Source: Flavonifractor sp. An112
GTDB taxonomy: Bacteria; Bacillota; Clostridia; Oscillospirales; Oscillospiraceae
Assembly (NCBI RefSeq): GCF_002161085.1
Contig: NZ_NFLU01000018.1
Location: 1 to 47,252, forward strand
DNA length: 47,252 bases
Direction: 5' to 3'
Below are positions 8,852-20,390 of the stretch, piece after piece (within the stretch, counting starts at the first letter, position 1; each line of letters starts with the position of its first letter). A program made the position numbers and the translations under genes. The notes beneath the pieces were generated by a model. It was not told where the DNA came from. It saw only the letters and a list, made by a program, of their open reading frames with translations, and ran no database searches.

Positions 8852-9013
8852 TTACTTGTACAGCTCCACCTCGTCAACACAAGCTCCACATCCCTCGCTT
8901 CGCCGCATACGGCAAAGCTCCCTCGTTCCGCTGTGTCTCCTCTCCCATGGACAGTCACACGGTTCGACTGCCCATGGGTTCCCAACAGGTGCTCCCAACG
9001 CTCCTTGGCGGCC
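8852..9013 (-). pseudogene. Broken duplicate of the PFOR gene 3' end
   Basis: Two pieces of the PFOR tail reappear here in the same orientation. Bases 8852-8870 match 9219-9237 exactly (19 bp, coding VELYK-stop) and 8986-9013 match 9246-9273 with one mismatch in 28 (coding AAKERWEHL). In the real gene the pieces are 8 bp apart; here they are 115 bp apart and out of frame. The insert (8871-8985) carries two hairpins. No ribosome site or start goes with it. Confidence 0.8.
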
Positions 9014-9137
9014 AGGCCCAACGGGGCCATAGCCCCGTTGGGGACCCTTTGATTTGATCTGTTCGGCGGAAATGAATTCCGCCGGCATCAAGGTTTTGGG
9101 CCGCAGGCCCAAAACGCTTGCACGGCGCATAGCGCCG
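8897..9137. repeat. Cluster of tandem hairpins downstream of PFOR
   Basis: Five short palindromes follow one another here: 8897-8918 (9 bp stem, CATA loop, one mismatch), 8944-8978 (CCCATGG..CCATGGG, 12 paired), 9017-9042 (11 bp, CATA loop), 9064-9084 (8 bp), and 9093-9115 (10 bp, GCA loop). A smaller one, 9123-9137, ends the series (6 bp, ATA loop). Three have TATG or TAT loops when read on the minus strand. With the flanking terminators at 8807 and 9179 this makes eight hairpins in 400 bp. No protein-coding frame across them is convincing. Confidence 0.75.
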
Positions 9138-9178
9138 CCCCATCTGCGATGTGGCCCACGAAGAGGCCGCAAACAAGA

Positions 9179-9207
9179 AAGGGCCCCGGGGTAAACCCGG
9201 GGCCCTT
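9179..9207 (-). terminator. Terminator after PFOR
   Basis: AAGGGCCCCGGG pairs with CCCGGGGCCCTT (12 bp) around a 5-nt loop, 11 bp past the PFOR stop. On the minus strand it is followed by TTTCTTGTTT. Confidence 0.88.
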
Positions 9208-9218
9208 GGCGGTAAAAC

Positions 9219-12785
<3,567 letters not shown>

Positions 12786-12812
12786 TGAAACGATTCCTCC
12801 TTGTTCGTTGTT

Positions 12813-12875
12813 CCAGGGCAATGGGAATCGGTCCCCGCCTCTCCCAAAGACCGGGCCGGATTCCCATTACCCTGG
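12813..12875 (-). promoter_or_regulatory. Long hairpin in the PFOR leader RNA
   Basis: CCAGGG-c-AATGGGAATC pairs with GATTCCCATT-a-CCCTGG, 16 base pairs with one mismatch, enclosing a further GGTC/GACC pairing. It lies between the PFOR promoter and its ribosome site, so it would form in the 5' untranslated RNA. There is no U-run on the minus side, so it is not a simple terminator; mRNA stabilisation or regulated ribosome access is possible. Confidence 0.6.
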
Positions 12876-13162
12876 CTTTTTCCCCGCTTACCGGAAAGAA
12901 ACTTTCCCGGAGCGCCTTCATTGTAACACCATCCAAACCGTTTGTAAATCAAATCTTACTTATCTATGAAAATTTTCTTCAAATTCTCAAATTCCTAGGA
13001 ATACACCCGGTTTTACCGCTTTTACTCGAAAAAAATTCAGAACTCCCTTTTTTCTGCTGAACCGCCCGTACTAGACTTCATATTCTGGAAAATTGCCGTC
13101 TTTGGAAGCCCCTCTCTCCTGTTTTGCAGACTGTCAGACAACCCGTACCTGTCCCTCCGCTC
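12876..13162. other. Intergenic region between PFOR and comM
   Basis: AT-rich divergent spacer that contains the PFOR promoter (12920-12948). No gene is seen. The stretch from about 12950 to 13160 shows no clear hairpin or motif. Confidence 0.5.
12920..12948 (-). promoter_or_regulatory. Promoter of PFOR
   Basis: On the minus strand TTTACA (12948-12943), a 17-bp spacer and TACAAT (12925-12920), giving a leader of about 130 nt with the hairpin at 12813-12875 in it. Confidence 0.75.
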
Positions 13163-13191
13163 TGGCAGCAGACGCCCTTATGTGCTATAAT
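13163..13191 (+). promoter_or_regulatory. Probable promoter of comM
   Basis: Extended -10 TGcTATAAT (13183-13191) with only a poor -35 (TGGCAG) 17 bp upstream; 65 bp before the start codon. Confidence 0.55.
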
Positions 13192-13255
13192 TTAATATGG
13201 TATAAGATTACAGCCCCCGGAGCCGCGGCCCGGGGCGGAAAGAAGGCGACAGGCC

Positions 13256-14767
13256 ATGCTGTGTGAAGTGCGTTCCCTGGGGCTCACCGGCATCTCAGGC
13301 TATGAGGTGCGGGCGGAGTGCGACCTGTCCGGCGGGCTGCCCGCCTTTGAGATCGTAGGCCTGCCCGACGCGGCGGTGAAAGAGGCCCGGGACCGGGTAC
13401 GCGCCGCCATCAAAAACTGCGGCTTCTCCTTCCCGGTTTCCCGCATTACCGTCAATCTGGCCCCGGCGGACCGTAAAAAGGGAGGCACGGTATATGACCT
13501 GCCCATCCTGGTAGGTATCCTGGCGGCGGGAGAGCAGCTCCGCCTGCCGGCCCACCCCTGCGCCTTCGTGGGAGAGTTGTCCCTGTCCGGGCAGCTGCGG
13601 CCCATCCCCGGTATGCTGCCCATGGCCCTGGCCGCCGTTCGGGCGGGTATCAAGGATCTGTACGTCCCCGCCTCCTCCGCTGCTGAGGCCACCCTGGCGG
13701 TTGGGCTGAACGTCTACCCGGTGGAGAGCGTCTCCCAGTTGGTGGCCCACCTGCGGGAGGAGACCCCCATCCTCCCCGCCGACCCCTGGACGCCGGGGGA
13801 TTCGGTGGAGGCGGAGCTGGACTTTGCCGACGTGAAGGGCCAGGAGAACGGCAAGCGGGCTCTGGAGATCGCCGCCGCGGGAGGCCACAACCTTTTGATG
13901 GTTGGCCCGCCGGGCTCGGGCAAGTCCATGCTGGCCCGCCGCCTGCCCTCCATCCTGCCCGACATGACCCGCCGGGAGGCTCTGGAGTGCACCGAGGTCC
14001 ACTCGGTGATGGGTCTGACCAGCGAGGACCAGCCCCTGCTCACCCGGCGGCCCTTCCGGGCCCCCCATCATACTGTCTCCGCCATGGGCATGGCAGGCGG
14101 AGGCTCCACTCCCCGGCCGGGAGAGATCTCCCTGGCCCACAACGGGGTGCTCTTTCTGGACGAGCTGCCCGAGTTCCATAAGGAGGTACTGGAGACGTTG
14201 CGCCAGCCCCTGGAGGACGGGGTGGTGCAGATCAGCCGGGTAGCGGGCACGGCGGTTTTTCCCGCCCGGTTCATGCTGGTGTGCGCCATGAACCCCTGCA
14301 AATGCGGCTGGTACGGCACCGACCGGTGCCGCTGCTCCCCCCAGGCGGTGGACAAGTACCTGAGCCGGCTGTCGGGTCCTCTGCTGGACCGGATCGACCT
14401 GTATGTGGAGGTACCCGCTCTGGACTTTGACCAGCTGTCCCGGCGGTCCGACGCGGAGCCCTCCGCCGTTATCAAGGCCAGAGTGAACGCCGCCCGGGCC
14501 ATCCAAACCGTTCGCTTCGGGCCGGAGGGTCCCGACTGCAACGCCCATATGGGGCAGCAGGAGCTCTCCCAGTTCTGCCGGCTGGACGAGGCGGGCACCG
14601 CCCTTATGAAAGGGGCCTTCGACCGCATGGGCCTGACCGCCCGCAGCTACGACCGCATCCTCCGGGTGGCCCGCACCATCGCCGATCTGGATGGGGCGGA
14701 GCACATCGGGGTGGACCACCTGGCCGAGGCCATCCAGTACCGGGAGAGCGCCTCCCTGAGGCGGTAG
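13256..14767 (+). CDS. comM: YifB/ComM-type Mg-chelatase-like AAA+ ATPase
   Basis: Encodes 503 aa. The N-terminal ChlI-like domain holds VEIVGLPDAAVKEARDRV-type sequence (about residue 30). Walker A is GPPGSGKSML (about residue 222) and Walker B is LFLDELPEF (about residue 300). The cysteine-rich MNPCKCGWYGTDRCRC loop is as in the family. In transforming bacteria ComM is a helicase that promotes branch migration during DNA uptake; in other species its role is unclear. The ATG at 13256 has AGAAGG upstream. Single gene ended by a strong bidirectional terminator. Confidence 0.95.
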   Translation: MLCEVRSLGLTGISGYEVRAECDLSGGLPAFEIVGLPDAAVKEARDRVRAAIKNCGFSFPVSRITVNLAPADRKKGGTVYDLPILVGILAAGEQLRLPAHPCAFVGELSLSGQLRPIPGMLPMALAAVRAGIKDLYVPASSAAEATLAVGLNVYPVESVSQLVAHLREETPILPADPWTPGDSVEAELDFADVKGQENGKRALEIAAAGGHNLLMVGPPGSGKSMLARRLPSILPDMTRREALECTEVHSVMGLTSEDQPLLTRRPFRAPHHTVSAMGMAGGGSTPRPGEISLAHNGVLFLDELPEFHKEVLETLRQPLEDGVVQISRVAGTAVFPARFMLVCAMNPCKCGWYGTDRCRCSPQAVDKYLSRLSGPLLDRIDLYVEVPALDFDQLSRRSDAEPSAVIKARVNAARAIQTVRFGPEGPDCNAHMGQQELSQFCRLDEAGTALMKGAFDRMGLTARSYDRILRVARTIADLDGAEHIGVDHLAEAIQYRESASLRR

Positions 14768-14785
14768 GCCTAATAAGCACAACAA

Positions 14786-14826
14786 AAAATGCGGCCCGGA
14801 ACAGAATTTGTTCCGGGCCGCATTTT
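14786..14826. terminator. Bidirectional terminator between comM and prfC
   Basis: AAAATGCGGCCCGGAACA pairs with TGTTCCGGGCCGCATTTT (18 bp), with A and T runs at both feet. It serves both convergent genes. Confidence 0.92.
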
Positions 14827-14829
14827 ATT

Positions 14830-16431
14830 TTAAAACTTGGTGCCGCCAAACTCGTGGAAGGTGAGGTTCTTGTTGCGCTCCTCGGTCCAGTTGATGGCCC
14901 ACTGGGATCCGAACAGCAGCAGCTGGTTACCCTTGTAGTCCTCCACCAGCTTGGTGTCGGTGCCCAGGTTCAGGTCCTCCTCCTTCACCGGCTGGCCGTC
15001 CTCGGTCTCGATCCACCGCAGGTACTCGTAGGGCAGACCCTCCATGTAGAGGTCCACGTTGTACTCGTTCTTCAGCCGGTACTCCAGCACGTCGAACTGC
15101 AGGGTACCCACCACGCCCACAATGACCTCCTCCATGCCGGAGTAGGGGGTCTTGAAGATCTGGATGGCGCCCTCCTGGGCGATCTGCTCCATGCCCTTCA
15201 GGAACTGCTTGCGCTTCATGGTGTCCAGGGAGCGCACCCGCTTGAAGTGCTCGGGGGCGAAGGTGGGGATGGGGTCAAACTTGAACTTCTTGGAGGCGGT
15301 GCACAGGGTATCACCGATGGAGAAGATGCCGGGATCAAACACGCCGATGATGTCGCCGGCGTAGGCCTCCTCGATGATCTCCCGCTCGGCAGCCATCAGC
15401 TGCTGAGGCCGGGACAGGCGGATCTTCTTGCCACCCTGGACGTGGTAGACCTCCTTGTCCGCCTCGAACTTGCCGGAGACGATGCGCATGAAGGCGATCC
15501 GGTCCCGGTGGGCCTTGTTCATGTTGGCCTGGATCTTGAACACGAAGGCGGAGAAATTGTCGTCCATGGAGTCGATGACTTCCTCCCCCGCCTTCCGGGG
15601 CAGCGGGGCGGTGGTCATCTGGAGGAAGTGCTCCAGGAAGGGCTCCACGCCGAAGTTGGTGAGGGCGGAGCCGAAGAACACGGGAGACAGCTTGCCGTGG
15701 CGCACCCGGTCCAGGTCGAACTCAGCGGCGGCGCCGTCCAGCAGCTCGATCTCATCATTGAGCTGCTGATGGAGCCGCTGGCCGATAAGTCCGTCCAGGT
15801 TGGGGTCCCCCAGCTCCACCTCGGTGGCGGTGGCGGCTTTGGCGCCGCCGTTGGAGGTGAAGTGGATGATCTTCCGGCTGCCCCGGTCGTACACGCCCTT
15901 AAAATCCTTGCCGCAGCCGATGGGCCAGTTGACGGGGTAGGTCTCGATGCCCAGCTCCTTCTCCAGCTCTTCCAGCAGCTCGAAGGAGTCCCGGGCCTCC
16001 CGGTCCATCTTGTTGATGAAGGTAAAGATGGGAATATCCCGCATGGCGCACACCTTGAACAGCTTCCGGGTCTGGGCCTCCACGCCCTTGGCGGCGTCGA
16101 TGACCATGACGGCGGAGTCGGCGGCCATCAGGGTGCGGTAGGTGTCCTCGGAGAAGTCCTGGTGGCCGGGGGTGTCCAGGATGTTGATGCAGTAGCCCTC
16201 GTACTGGAACTGCATGACGGAAGAGGTGACCGAGATGCCGCGCTGCTTCTCGATCTCCATCCAGTCGGAGGTGGCGGCACGGGTGTTCTTCTTGCCCTTG
16301 ACCTGACCGGCCTGGGCAATGGCTCCGCCGTAGAGCAGGAACTTTTCCGTCAGGGTGGTCTTACCGGCGTCGGGGTGGGAAATGATGGCAAAGGTTCTGC
16401 GCCGTTTGATTTCAGATTCGTATTGAGACAA
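14830..16431 (-). CDS. prfC: Peptide chain release factor 3
   Basis: Encodes 533 aa, the normal length of RF3. The GTPase domain has SHPDAGKTTL (G1, about residue 20), DTPGHQD (G3) and NKMDRE (G4), followed by the RF3-type domain with MEQIAQEGAIQIF. It recycles RF1/RF2 from ribosomes after termination. The start is the TTG at 16431: AAGGAGG lies 9 bp upstream and the protein then begins SQYESEIKRRRTFAI, as RF3 does. The in-frame ATG at 16467 lies upstream of that ribosome site and is rejected. A REP-like palindrome separates it from the HAD gene upstream, with which it may be co-transcribed. Confidence 0.95.
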   Translation of the reverse strand: MSQYESEIKRRRTFAIISHPDAGKTTLTEKFLLYGGAIAQAGQVKGKKNTRAATSDWMEIEKQRGISVTSSVMQFQYEGYCINILDTPGHQDFSEDTYRTLMAADSAVMVIDAAKGVEAQTRKLFKVCAMRDIPIFTFINKMDREARDSFELLEELEKELGIETYPVNWPIGCGKDFKGVYDRGSRKIIHFTSNGGAKAATATEVELGDPNLDGLIGQRLHQQLNDEIELLDGAAAEFDLDRVRHGKLSPVFFGSALTNFGVEPFLEHFLQMTTAPLPRKAGEEVIDSMDDNFSAFVFKIQANMNKAHRDRIAFMRIVSGKFEADKEVYHVQGGKKIRLSRPQQLMAAEREIIEEAYAGDIIGVFDPGIFSIGDTLCTASKKFKFDPIPTFAPEHFKRVRSLDTMKRKQFLKGMEQIAQEGAIQIFKTPYSGMEEVIVGVVGTLQFDVLEYRLKNEYNVDLYMEGLPYEYLRWIETEDGQPVKEEDLNLGTDTKLVEDYKGNQLLLFGSQWAINWTEERNKNLTFHEFGGTKF

Positions 16432-16468
16432 GGTATGGTTCCTCCTTGTAATAATATCAAAAAACAAC

Positions 16469-16494
16469 GTAGGGGCGGCCCTTATGGCCGCCCG
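16469..16494. repeat. REP-like palindrome, copy 1
   Basis: GTAGGGGCGGCC-cttat-GGCCGCCCG type palindrome in the 66-bp gap between the HAD gene and prfC. It shares its core with copies at 21371, 21408 and 42786. Confidence 0.7.
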
Positions 16495-16497
16495 TTT

Positions 16498-17139
16498 TTA
16501 CGGCGGACTGAGCCGTTTCACCGCCGCCGGGATATCCGCAAAAGCATTCACATGGGGCACCTCATGGTCGATGTGGCCGAAGCCGTAGGCGGCGTGAAGG
16601 AAGGGCACCTCCGCCTGGGTGGCGGCGTTGTAATCTCCCTGGGTATCCCCGATGTACAGGGGCTTTTTCAAGCCGTTGCGCTGTACCACCAGGGCAATGT
16701 TGTCCCCCTTGGGCTTGCCGGTACGGCCTGGGTTTTCATAGTCAGTGAAATACTTCCCCATCCCATGGGCCTGGAAAAAGGCCTCGATGTAGCCGTCCTG
16801 GCAGTTGCTGACGATAAACAGGGGGTAGTCCCGGGCCAGGATCTCCAGGGTCTCAGGCACCTGGGGATAGAGGATGCCGCCGTGGCGGGCCACATGGGCG
16901 TTCTCCTCTTTCAGCAGTCCGTCCAGCAGGGGCTGGATCTCCTTCCAGTCCAAATCGGGCAGCAGCTTCTTCACAATATCGGGCAGCAGCATCCCCATAC
17001 AGCCGATGAGCCGGGGCCGGGTGATCTGCCCGGCATACTGGGGCGCGATCCGCTCCAACACCCGGTTCCAGGACAGACAGATGGAGTCCACCGAATCCCA
17101 CAGGGTGCCGTCCAGATCAAATAACAGTCCGTCAAACAA
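16498..17139 (-). CDS. HAD family hydrolase (phosphoglycolate phosphatase-like)
   Basis: Encodes 213 aa. HAD motif I is FDLDGTLWDS (residues 7-16), motif II is VSNCQDGY (about residue 105) and the motif IV acidic region is YIGDTQGDY (about residue 163). The helical cap between motifs I and II puts it in subclass I, near Gph. The substrate is probably a small phosphate ester. The start is the TTG at 17139: GGGAGG precedes it by 9 bp, whereas the ATG at 17166 lies upstream of that site. Its own promoter is at 17175-17204. Confidence 0.9.
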   Translation of the reverse strand: MFDGLLFDLDGTLWDSVDSICLSWNRVLERIAPQYAGQITRPRLIGCMGMLLPDIVKKLLPDLDWKEIQPLLDGLLKEENAHVARHGGILYPQVPETLEILARDYPLFIVSNCQDGYIEAFFQAHGMGKYFTDYENPGRTGKPKGDNIALVVQRNGLKKPLYIGDTQGDYNAATQAEVPFLHAAYGFGHIDHEVPHVNAFADIPAAVKRLSPP

Positions 17140-17174
17140 GAAAAAGCGCCTCCCGCTGAAATACATACTCTGAT

Positions 17175-17204
17175 ACTATATCATACCCGCCGCAGGCATT
17201 TCAA
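17175..17204 (-). promoter_or_regulatory. Promoter of the HAD gene
   Basis: Minus strand TTGAAA (17204-17199), 18-bp spacer with an extended TGa, and TATAGT (17180-17175). Confidence 0.65.
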
Positions 17205-17236
17205 GCCTGCCGCCTCCGCCTTTTTGCACAAAAAGT

Positions 17237-17267
17237 CCCCGCCCGCCGGAATGTCCGGCGGGCGGGG
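17237..17267 (-). terminator. Terminator of the feo operon
   Basis: CCCCGCCCGCCGGA pairs perfectly with TCCGGCGGGCGGGG (14 bp) around a 3-nt loop, followed on the minus strand by ACTTTTTG; 33 bp beyond the regulator stop. Confidence 0.9.
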
Positions 17268-17300
17268 CGGTATGAGGGGAATGGAAAGAGAGAGGGAAAC

Positions 17301-17672
17301 TCAGGCAGGCAGGGGCACCGCCGCCAGGGGCTGCTGGAAGCAGCGTCGGGGCAGCTCGGATACGGCGGCGCAGGCGGCCTTCCAGGCCTCCTCCCCGGAC
17401 AGATCCATCCGGGTCTGGAGATCGGTGGCCAGCCGTCCGGCCTGACCGGCCAGCTCCCGGGCCAGTGCCCGGCCCAGGCCGGTCAGGTGGATCTTGCCGT
17501 AGCGCTCCTTATCCACCAGGTTTTTGTCAATGAGGATGGACATCATACTGGTGACCGACGCCCGGGAGACCGCCAGCGACGCGGCAATGTCCTTGGAGGA
17601 GACCTCCAGCCGGACTTGGGAGAGGTCATAGATGGTCAGCAGATAGCGGATGTTGGTGTTGGTCAGTTCCAT
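17301..17672 (-). CDS. DtxR/MntR-type metal-dependent regulator (short form)
   Basis: Encodes 123 aa. The N-terminal winged helix has SSKDIAASLAVSRASVTSM (about residues 23-41), followed by a wing with VDKERYGKIHLTGLGRALA, the pattern of DtxR/MntR-family repressors. It is shorter than classical DtxR and has no C-terminal SH3/FeoA-like domain. Being last in the iron-uptake operon suggests it senses Fe(II) and represses feo; the TTAGC-type palindromes at 20886 and 20299 are likely targets. The ATG at 17672 has AAGGAG upstream, next to the stop of the Cys-rich protein gene. A MarR-like origin is possible but fits the context less well. Confidence 0.82.
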   Translation of the reverse strand: MELTNTNIRYLLTIYDLSQVRLEVSSKDIAASLAVSRASVTSMMSILIDKNLVDKERYGKIHLTGLGRALARELAGQAGRLATDLQTRMDLSGEEAWKAACAAVSELPRRCFQQPLAAVPLPA

Positions 17673-17685
17673 GGTATGCTCCTTC

Positions 17686-17862
17686 CTAGCGTTTGGCGGG
17701 TTCTTCCCGGCCGGGGTGGCACATACCGGAGCATCCGCAGCTCCCGCAGGAGCCGCCGCAAGAGCAGCTGCTCTTGCCGTGGCGCCGGTTGTGGATGCCC
17801 CGGGCCACAATGGCCGCGCAGACAGCCGCAATGGCCAGACTGATGAGAATCGTGGGTAGCAT
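17686..17862 (-). CDS. FeoB-associated Cys-rich membrane protein
   Basis: Encodes 58 aa. A single N-terminal membrane helix (about residues 2-21, LPTILISLAIAAVCAAIV) is followed by basic residues and a cysteine-rich tail with CSCGGSCGSCGCSGMC. This architecture is that of the small proteins encoded next to feoB in Firmicutes. It may help deliver or bind ferrous iron at the inner face. The ATG has AAGGAG 7 bp upstream. It sits between feoB and the regulator, 38 bp after feoB. Confidence 0.9.
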   Translation of the reverse strand: MLPTILISLAIAAVCAAIVARGIHNRRHGKSSCSCGGSCGSCGCSGMCHPGREEPAKR

Positions 17863-17900
17863 AAAGATGCTCCTTTCTTTGATGGGATGGGCGGGCCGCC

Positions 17901-20279
17901 TTACTTGGCAGCGGCCACCGCCCGCAGGTTGATACCGGACTCCTCATACTTGTTCTTGCGCACCAGCAGGTAGATGAGGCCCGCCAGGCAGATGAGGGCG
18001 GCCACAGTGCCCACGCCAAAGGCCACCTGGCCCAGAATGAGTCCGCCGATCTGGTAGACGATGAGGGAGATCACATAGGCAAAGCCGCACATATAGCCGA
18101 TGGCGGCCAGGGTCCACTTGGGGCTGTTCATCTCCCGCTTGATGGCGCCCATGGCGGCGAAGCAGGGGGCGCACAGCAGGTTAAAGATCATGAAGGAGTA
18201 GGCGGAAATGGCAGTGAAGGCGGCAGCCATATCCACGGTCAGGTTGCCCGGGAAGAGCACGCCGAAGGTGGAAACAACCTCCTCCTTGGCGATGAGGCCG
18301 GTGACCACCGCCACGGTGGCCTCCCAGAAGCCGAAGCCCAGGGGCGCAAAGATAAAGGACACGGCGTGGCCCACAGCGGCCAGCAGGGAGTCGTTGTTGT
18401 CCTCCACCATCTGGAACACGCCGTCCACAAAGCCGAAGCCCTGGAGGAACCACAGAATGATGGAAGAAAGCAGGATGACGGTACCGGCCCGCTTGATGAA
18501 GGACCAGCCACGCTCCCACATGGCCCGCAGCACATTGCCGGCAGCGGGGGCGTGGTAGGCGGGCAGCTCCATAACGAAGGGGGCGGGATCACCGGCGAAA
18601 CCCTTCGTTTTCTTCAGAATGATGCCGGAGATCACCACCGCCGCCACACCGATGAAGTAGGCGGAGGTAGCCACCCAGGCGGAGCCGCCGAACAGGGCTC
18701 CGGCAAAGAGGGCAATGATGGGCATTTTGGCGCCGCAGGGGATGAAGCCGGTGGTCATGATGGTCATGCGCCGGTCCCGCTCCTGCTCAATGGTGCGGGA
18801 GGCCATGATGCCGGGCACGCCGCAGCCGGTAGCCACCAGCATGGGGATGAAGCTCTTGCCGGACAGGCCGAAGCGGCGGAAGATCCGGTCCATGATGAAG
18901 GCGATACGGGCCATATAGCCCACGTCCTCCAGAATGGCCAGCAGCAGGAAGAGCACCAGCATCTGGGGCACGAAGCCCAGCACGGCCCCTACGCCGCCGA
19001 TGATGCCGTCCAGGATCAGGGACTGGAGCACCGGGTGAGCGTTGATGGCAGTAAGCGCGCCCTCGGCCAGTACAGGGATGCCGGGTACCCAGGTGCCGTA
19101 GTCGTTGGGATCGGGCTCGGACACCTGGAGGGCGGCCTGATAGGCCTCCTCGGTGACGGGCACCACGGTGGTCTCGCCGGTCTCGTCATCGTAGAAGTAG
19201 ACCTCGCTGTCGCCGGCCTCATAGCCCGCGATCATGGTGGAAGCCTCCTCCCAGGCGCCGGAGGCCTCTTCCCAGGCCTCGGTGTCGGCGGTGAAGGGGA
19301 CAAACCAGCCGTCGCCGAACAGTCCATCGTTGGCCCACTCGGTGGCCCTGGTGCCCAGCGCAAAGGCGCTGCCGCCCATGGCGATGGCGTACACCAGGAT
19401 CATCACCGCCACAAAGATGGGCAGAGCCAGGATGCGGTTGGTCACCACCCGGTCGATCTTGTCGGAGGTGGTCATGGAATGGGCGGCCTTCTTCTTTTTC
19501 ACGGCCTTGCCCACCACGGAGCTGATGTAGACGTAGCGCTGGTTGGTGATGATGCTCTCGGCGTCGTCGTCCAGTTCCCGCTCGCAGTCGGCAATGTGGG
19601 CCTCCAGATGCTCCTTCAGCTCGCCGGTGAGGTTGAGGGTCTCCAGCACCTTCTCGTCTCGCTCAAAGACCTTGATGGCGTACCAGCGGAGATAGCGCTC
19701 CTCCACCAGGTCGGCGATGGACTCCTCAATGTGGGCAATGGCGTGCTCCACGCTGCCGGTGAACACATGGGGCAGCTCGCCGGCCTTCTTGGTCTTGGCC
19801 AGCACCACCGCCCGCTCGGCGGCCTCCTTGCCGCCCTCGCCCTTCAGGGCGCTCATCTCCACCACCTGGCAGCCCAGGGCGCTGCCCAGCTTCTGGAGAT
19901 CGATCACATCCCCGTTCTTGCGCACCAGGTCGATCATGTTCACCGCCACCACCACCGGGATGCCCAGCTCAATGAGCTGGGTGGTGAGGTACAGGTTGCG
20001 CTCGATGTTGGTGCCGTCCACAATATTCAGGATGGCGTCCGGCTTCTCGTTCACCAGATAGTTCCGGGCCACCACCTCTTCCAGGGTGTAGGGGGACAGG
20101 GAATAGATACCGGGCAGGTCCTGGATCACCACATCCTTGTGGCCTTTCAGCTTGCCCTCCTTCTTTTCCACCGTCACGCCAGGCCAGTTGCCCACGTATT
20201 GGCTGGAGCCGGTCAGGGCATTGAACAGGGTGGTTTTACCGCAGTTCGGGTTGCCCGCCAGCGCGATCTTCAACTCCAT
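17901..20279 (-). CDS. feoB: Ferrous iron transport protein B
   Basis: Encodes 792 aa. The N-terminal G domain has GNPNCGKTTLFN (residues 8-19), NWPGVTVEKKEG (G2 region), DLPGIYSL (G3) and NMID (G4). It is followed by the helical domain and the membrane domain with two Gate regions (for example GCGVPGIMASR and PCGAKMPI). It is the Fe(II) permease of the inner membrane. Between the first and second membrane segments (about residues 310-400) it has an acidic, Trp/Tyr-containing insert of roughly 90 residues, longer than in E. coli FeoB. An AAGGGAG ribosome site precedes the ATG, and a second operator-like palindrome lies just upstream of that. Confidence 0.96.
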   Translation of the reverse strand: MELKIALAGNPNCGKTTLFNALTGSSQYVGNWPGVTVEKKEGKLKGHKDVVIQDLPGIYSLSPYTLEEVVARNYLVNEKPDAILNIVDGTNIERNLYLTTQLIELGIPVVVAVNMIDLVRKNGDVIDLQKLGSALGCQVVEMSALKGEGGKEAAERAVVLAKTKKAGELPHVFTGSVEHAIAHIEESIADLVEERYLRWYAIKVFERDEKVLETLNLTGELKEHLEAHIADCERELDDDAESIITNQRYVYISSVVGKAVKKKKAAHSMTTSDKIDRVVTNRILALPIFVAVMILVYAIAMGGSAFALGTRATEWANDGLFGDGWFVPFTADTEAWEEASGAWEEASTMIAGYEAGDSEVYFYDDETGETTVVPVTEEAYQAALQVSEPDPNDYGTWVPGIPVLAEGALTAINAHPVLQSLILDGIIGGVGAVLGFVPQMLVLFLLLAILEDVGYMARIAFIMDRIFRRFGLSGKSFIPMLVATGCGVPGIMASRTIEQERDRRMTIMTTGFIPCGAKMPIIALFAGALFGGSAWVATSAYFIGVAAVVISGIILKKTKGFAGDPAPFVMELPAYHAPAAGNVLRAMWERGWSFIKRAGTVILLSSIILWFLQGFGFVDGVFQMVEDNNDSLLAAVGHAVSFIFAPLGFGFWEATVAVVTGLIAKEEVVSTFGVLFPGNLTVDMAAAFTAISAYSFMIFNLLCAPCFAAMGAIKREMNSPKWTLAAIGYMCGFAYVISLIVYQIGGLILGQVAFGVGTVAALICLAGLIYLLVRKNKYEESGINLRAVAAAK

Positions 20280-20298
20280 CTTCTTACTCCCTTCTTGA

Positions 20299-20319
20299 TT
20301 AGCGTTAGCTAACCATTAG
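20299..20319 (-). promoter_or_regulatory. Operator-like palindrome before feoB
   Basis: Contains the perfect 10-bp palindrome GTTAGCTAAC (20304-20313) with extra TTAG half-sites on each side. It shares TTAGC/GCTAA with the site at 20886 and resembles the DtxR/IdeR box in layout. It lies between feoA and feoB, 20-40 bp before feoB. Confidence 0.6.
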
Positions 20320-20350
20320 TCTGAAAAATAGCCTTCCCCCATGGGAAGGC

Positions 20351-20376
20351 GGGCGCACAGTGTGCGCCCCTACGGG
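20351..20376. repeat. REP-like palindrome, variant copy
   Basis: GGGCGCACA-g-TGTGCGCCC followed by CCTACGGG, in the feoB-feoA gap. It has the same CCCCTAC end as the other REP-like copies, but a different stem. Confidence 0.55.
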
Positions 20377-20390
20377 CTGCCAAATAGCCC

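Noticed and set aside
8848-9172. Small minus-strand frames downstream of the pyruvate oxidoreductase gene
   Set aside because: They run through hairpins, have no ribosome site, and their only recognisable parts are the duplicated gene end in different frames.
16432-16467. ATG at 16467 as the start of release factor 3
   Set aside because: It lies upstream of the AAGGAGG site; the TTG at 16431 gives the normal protein start.
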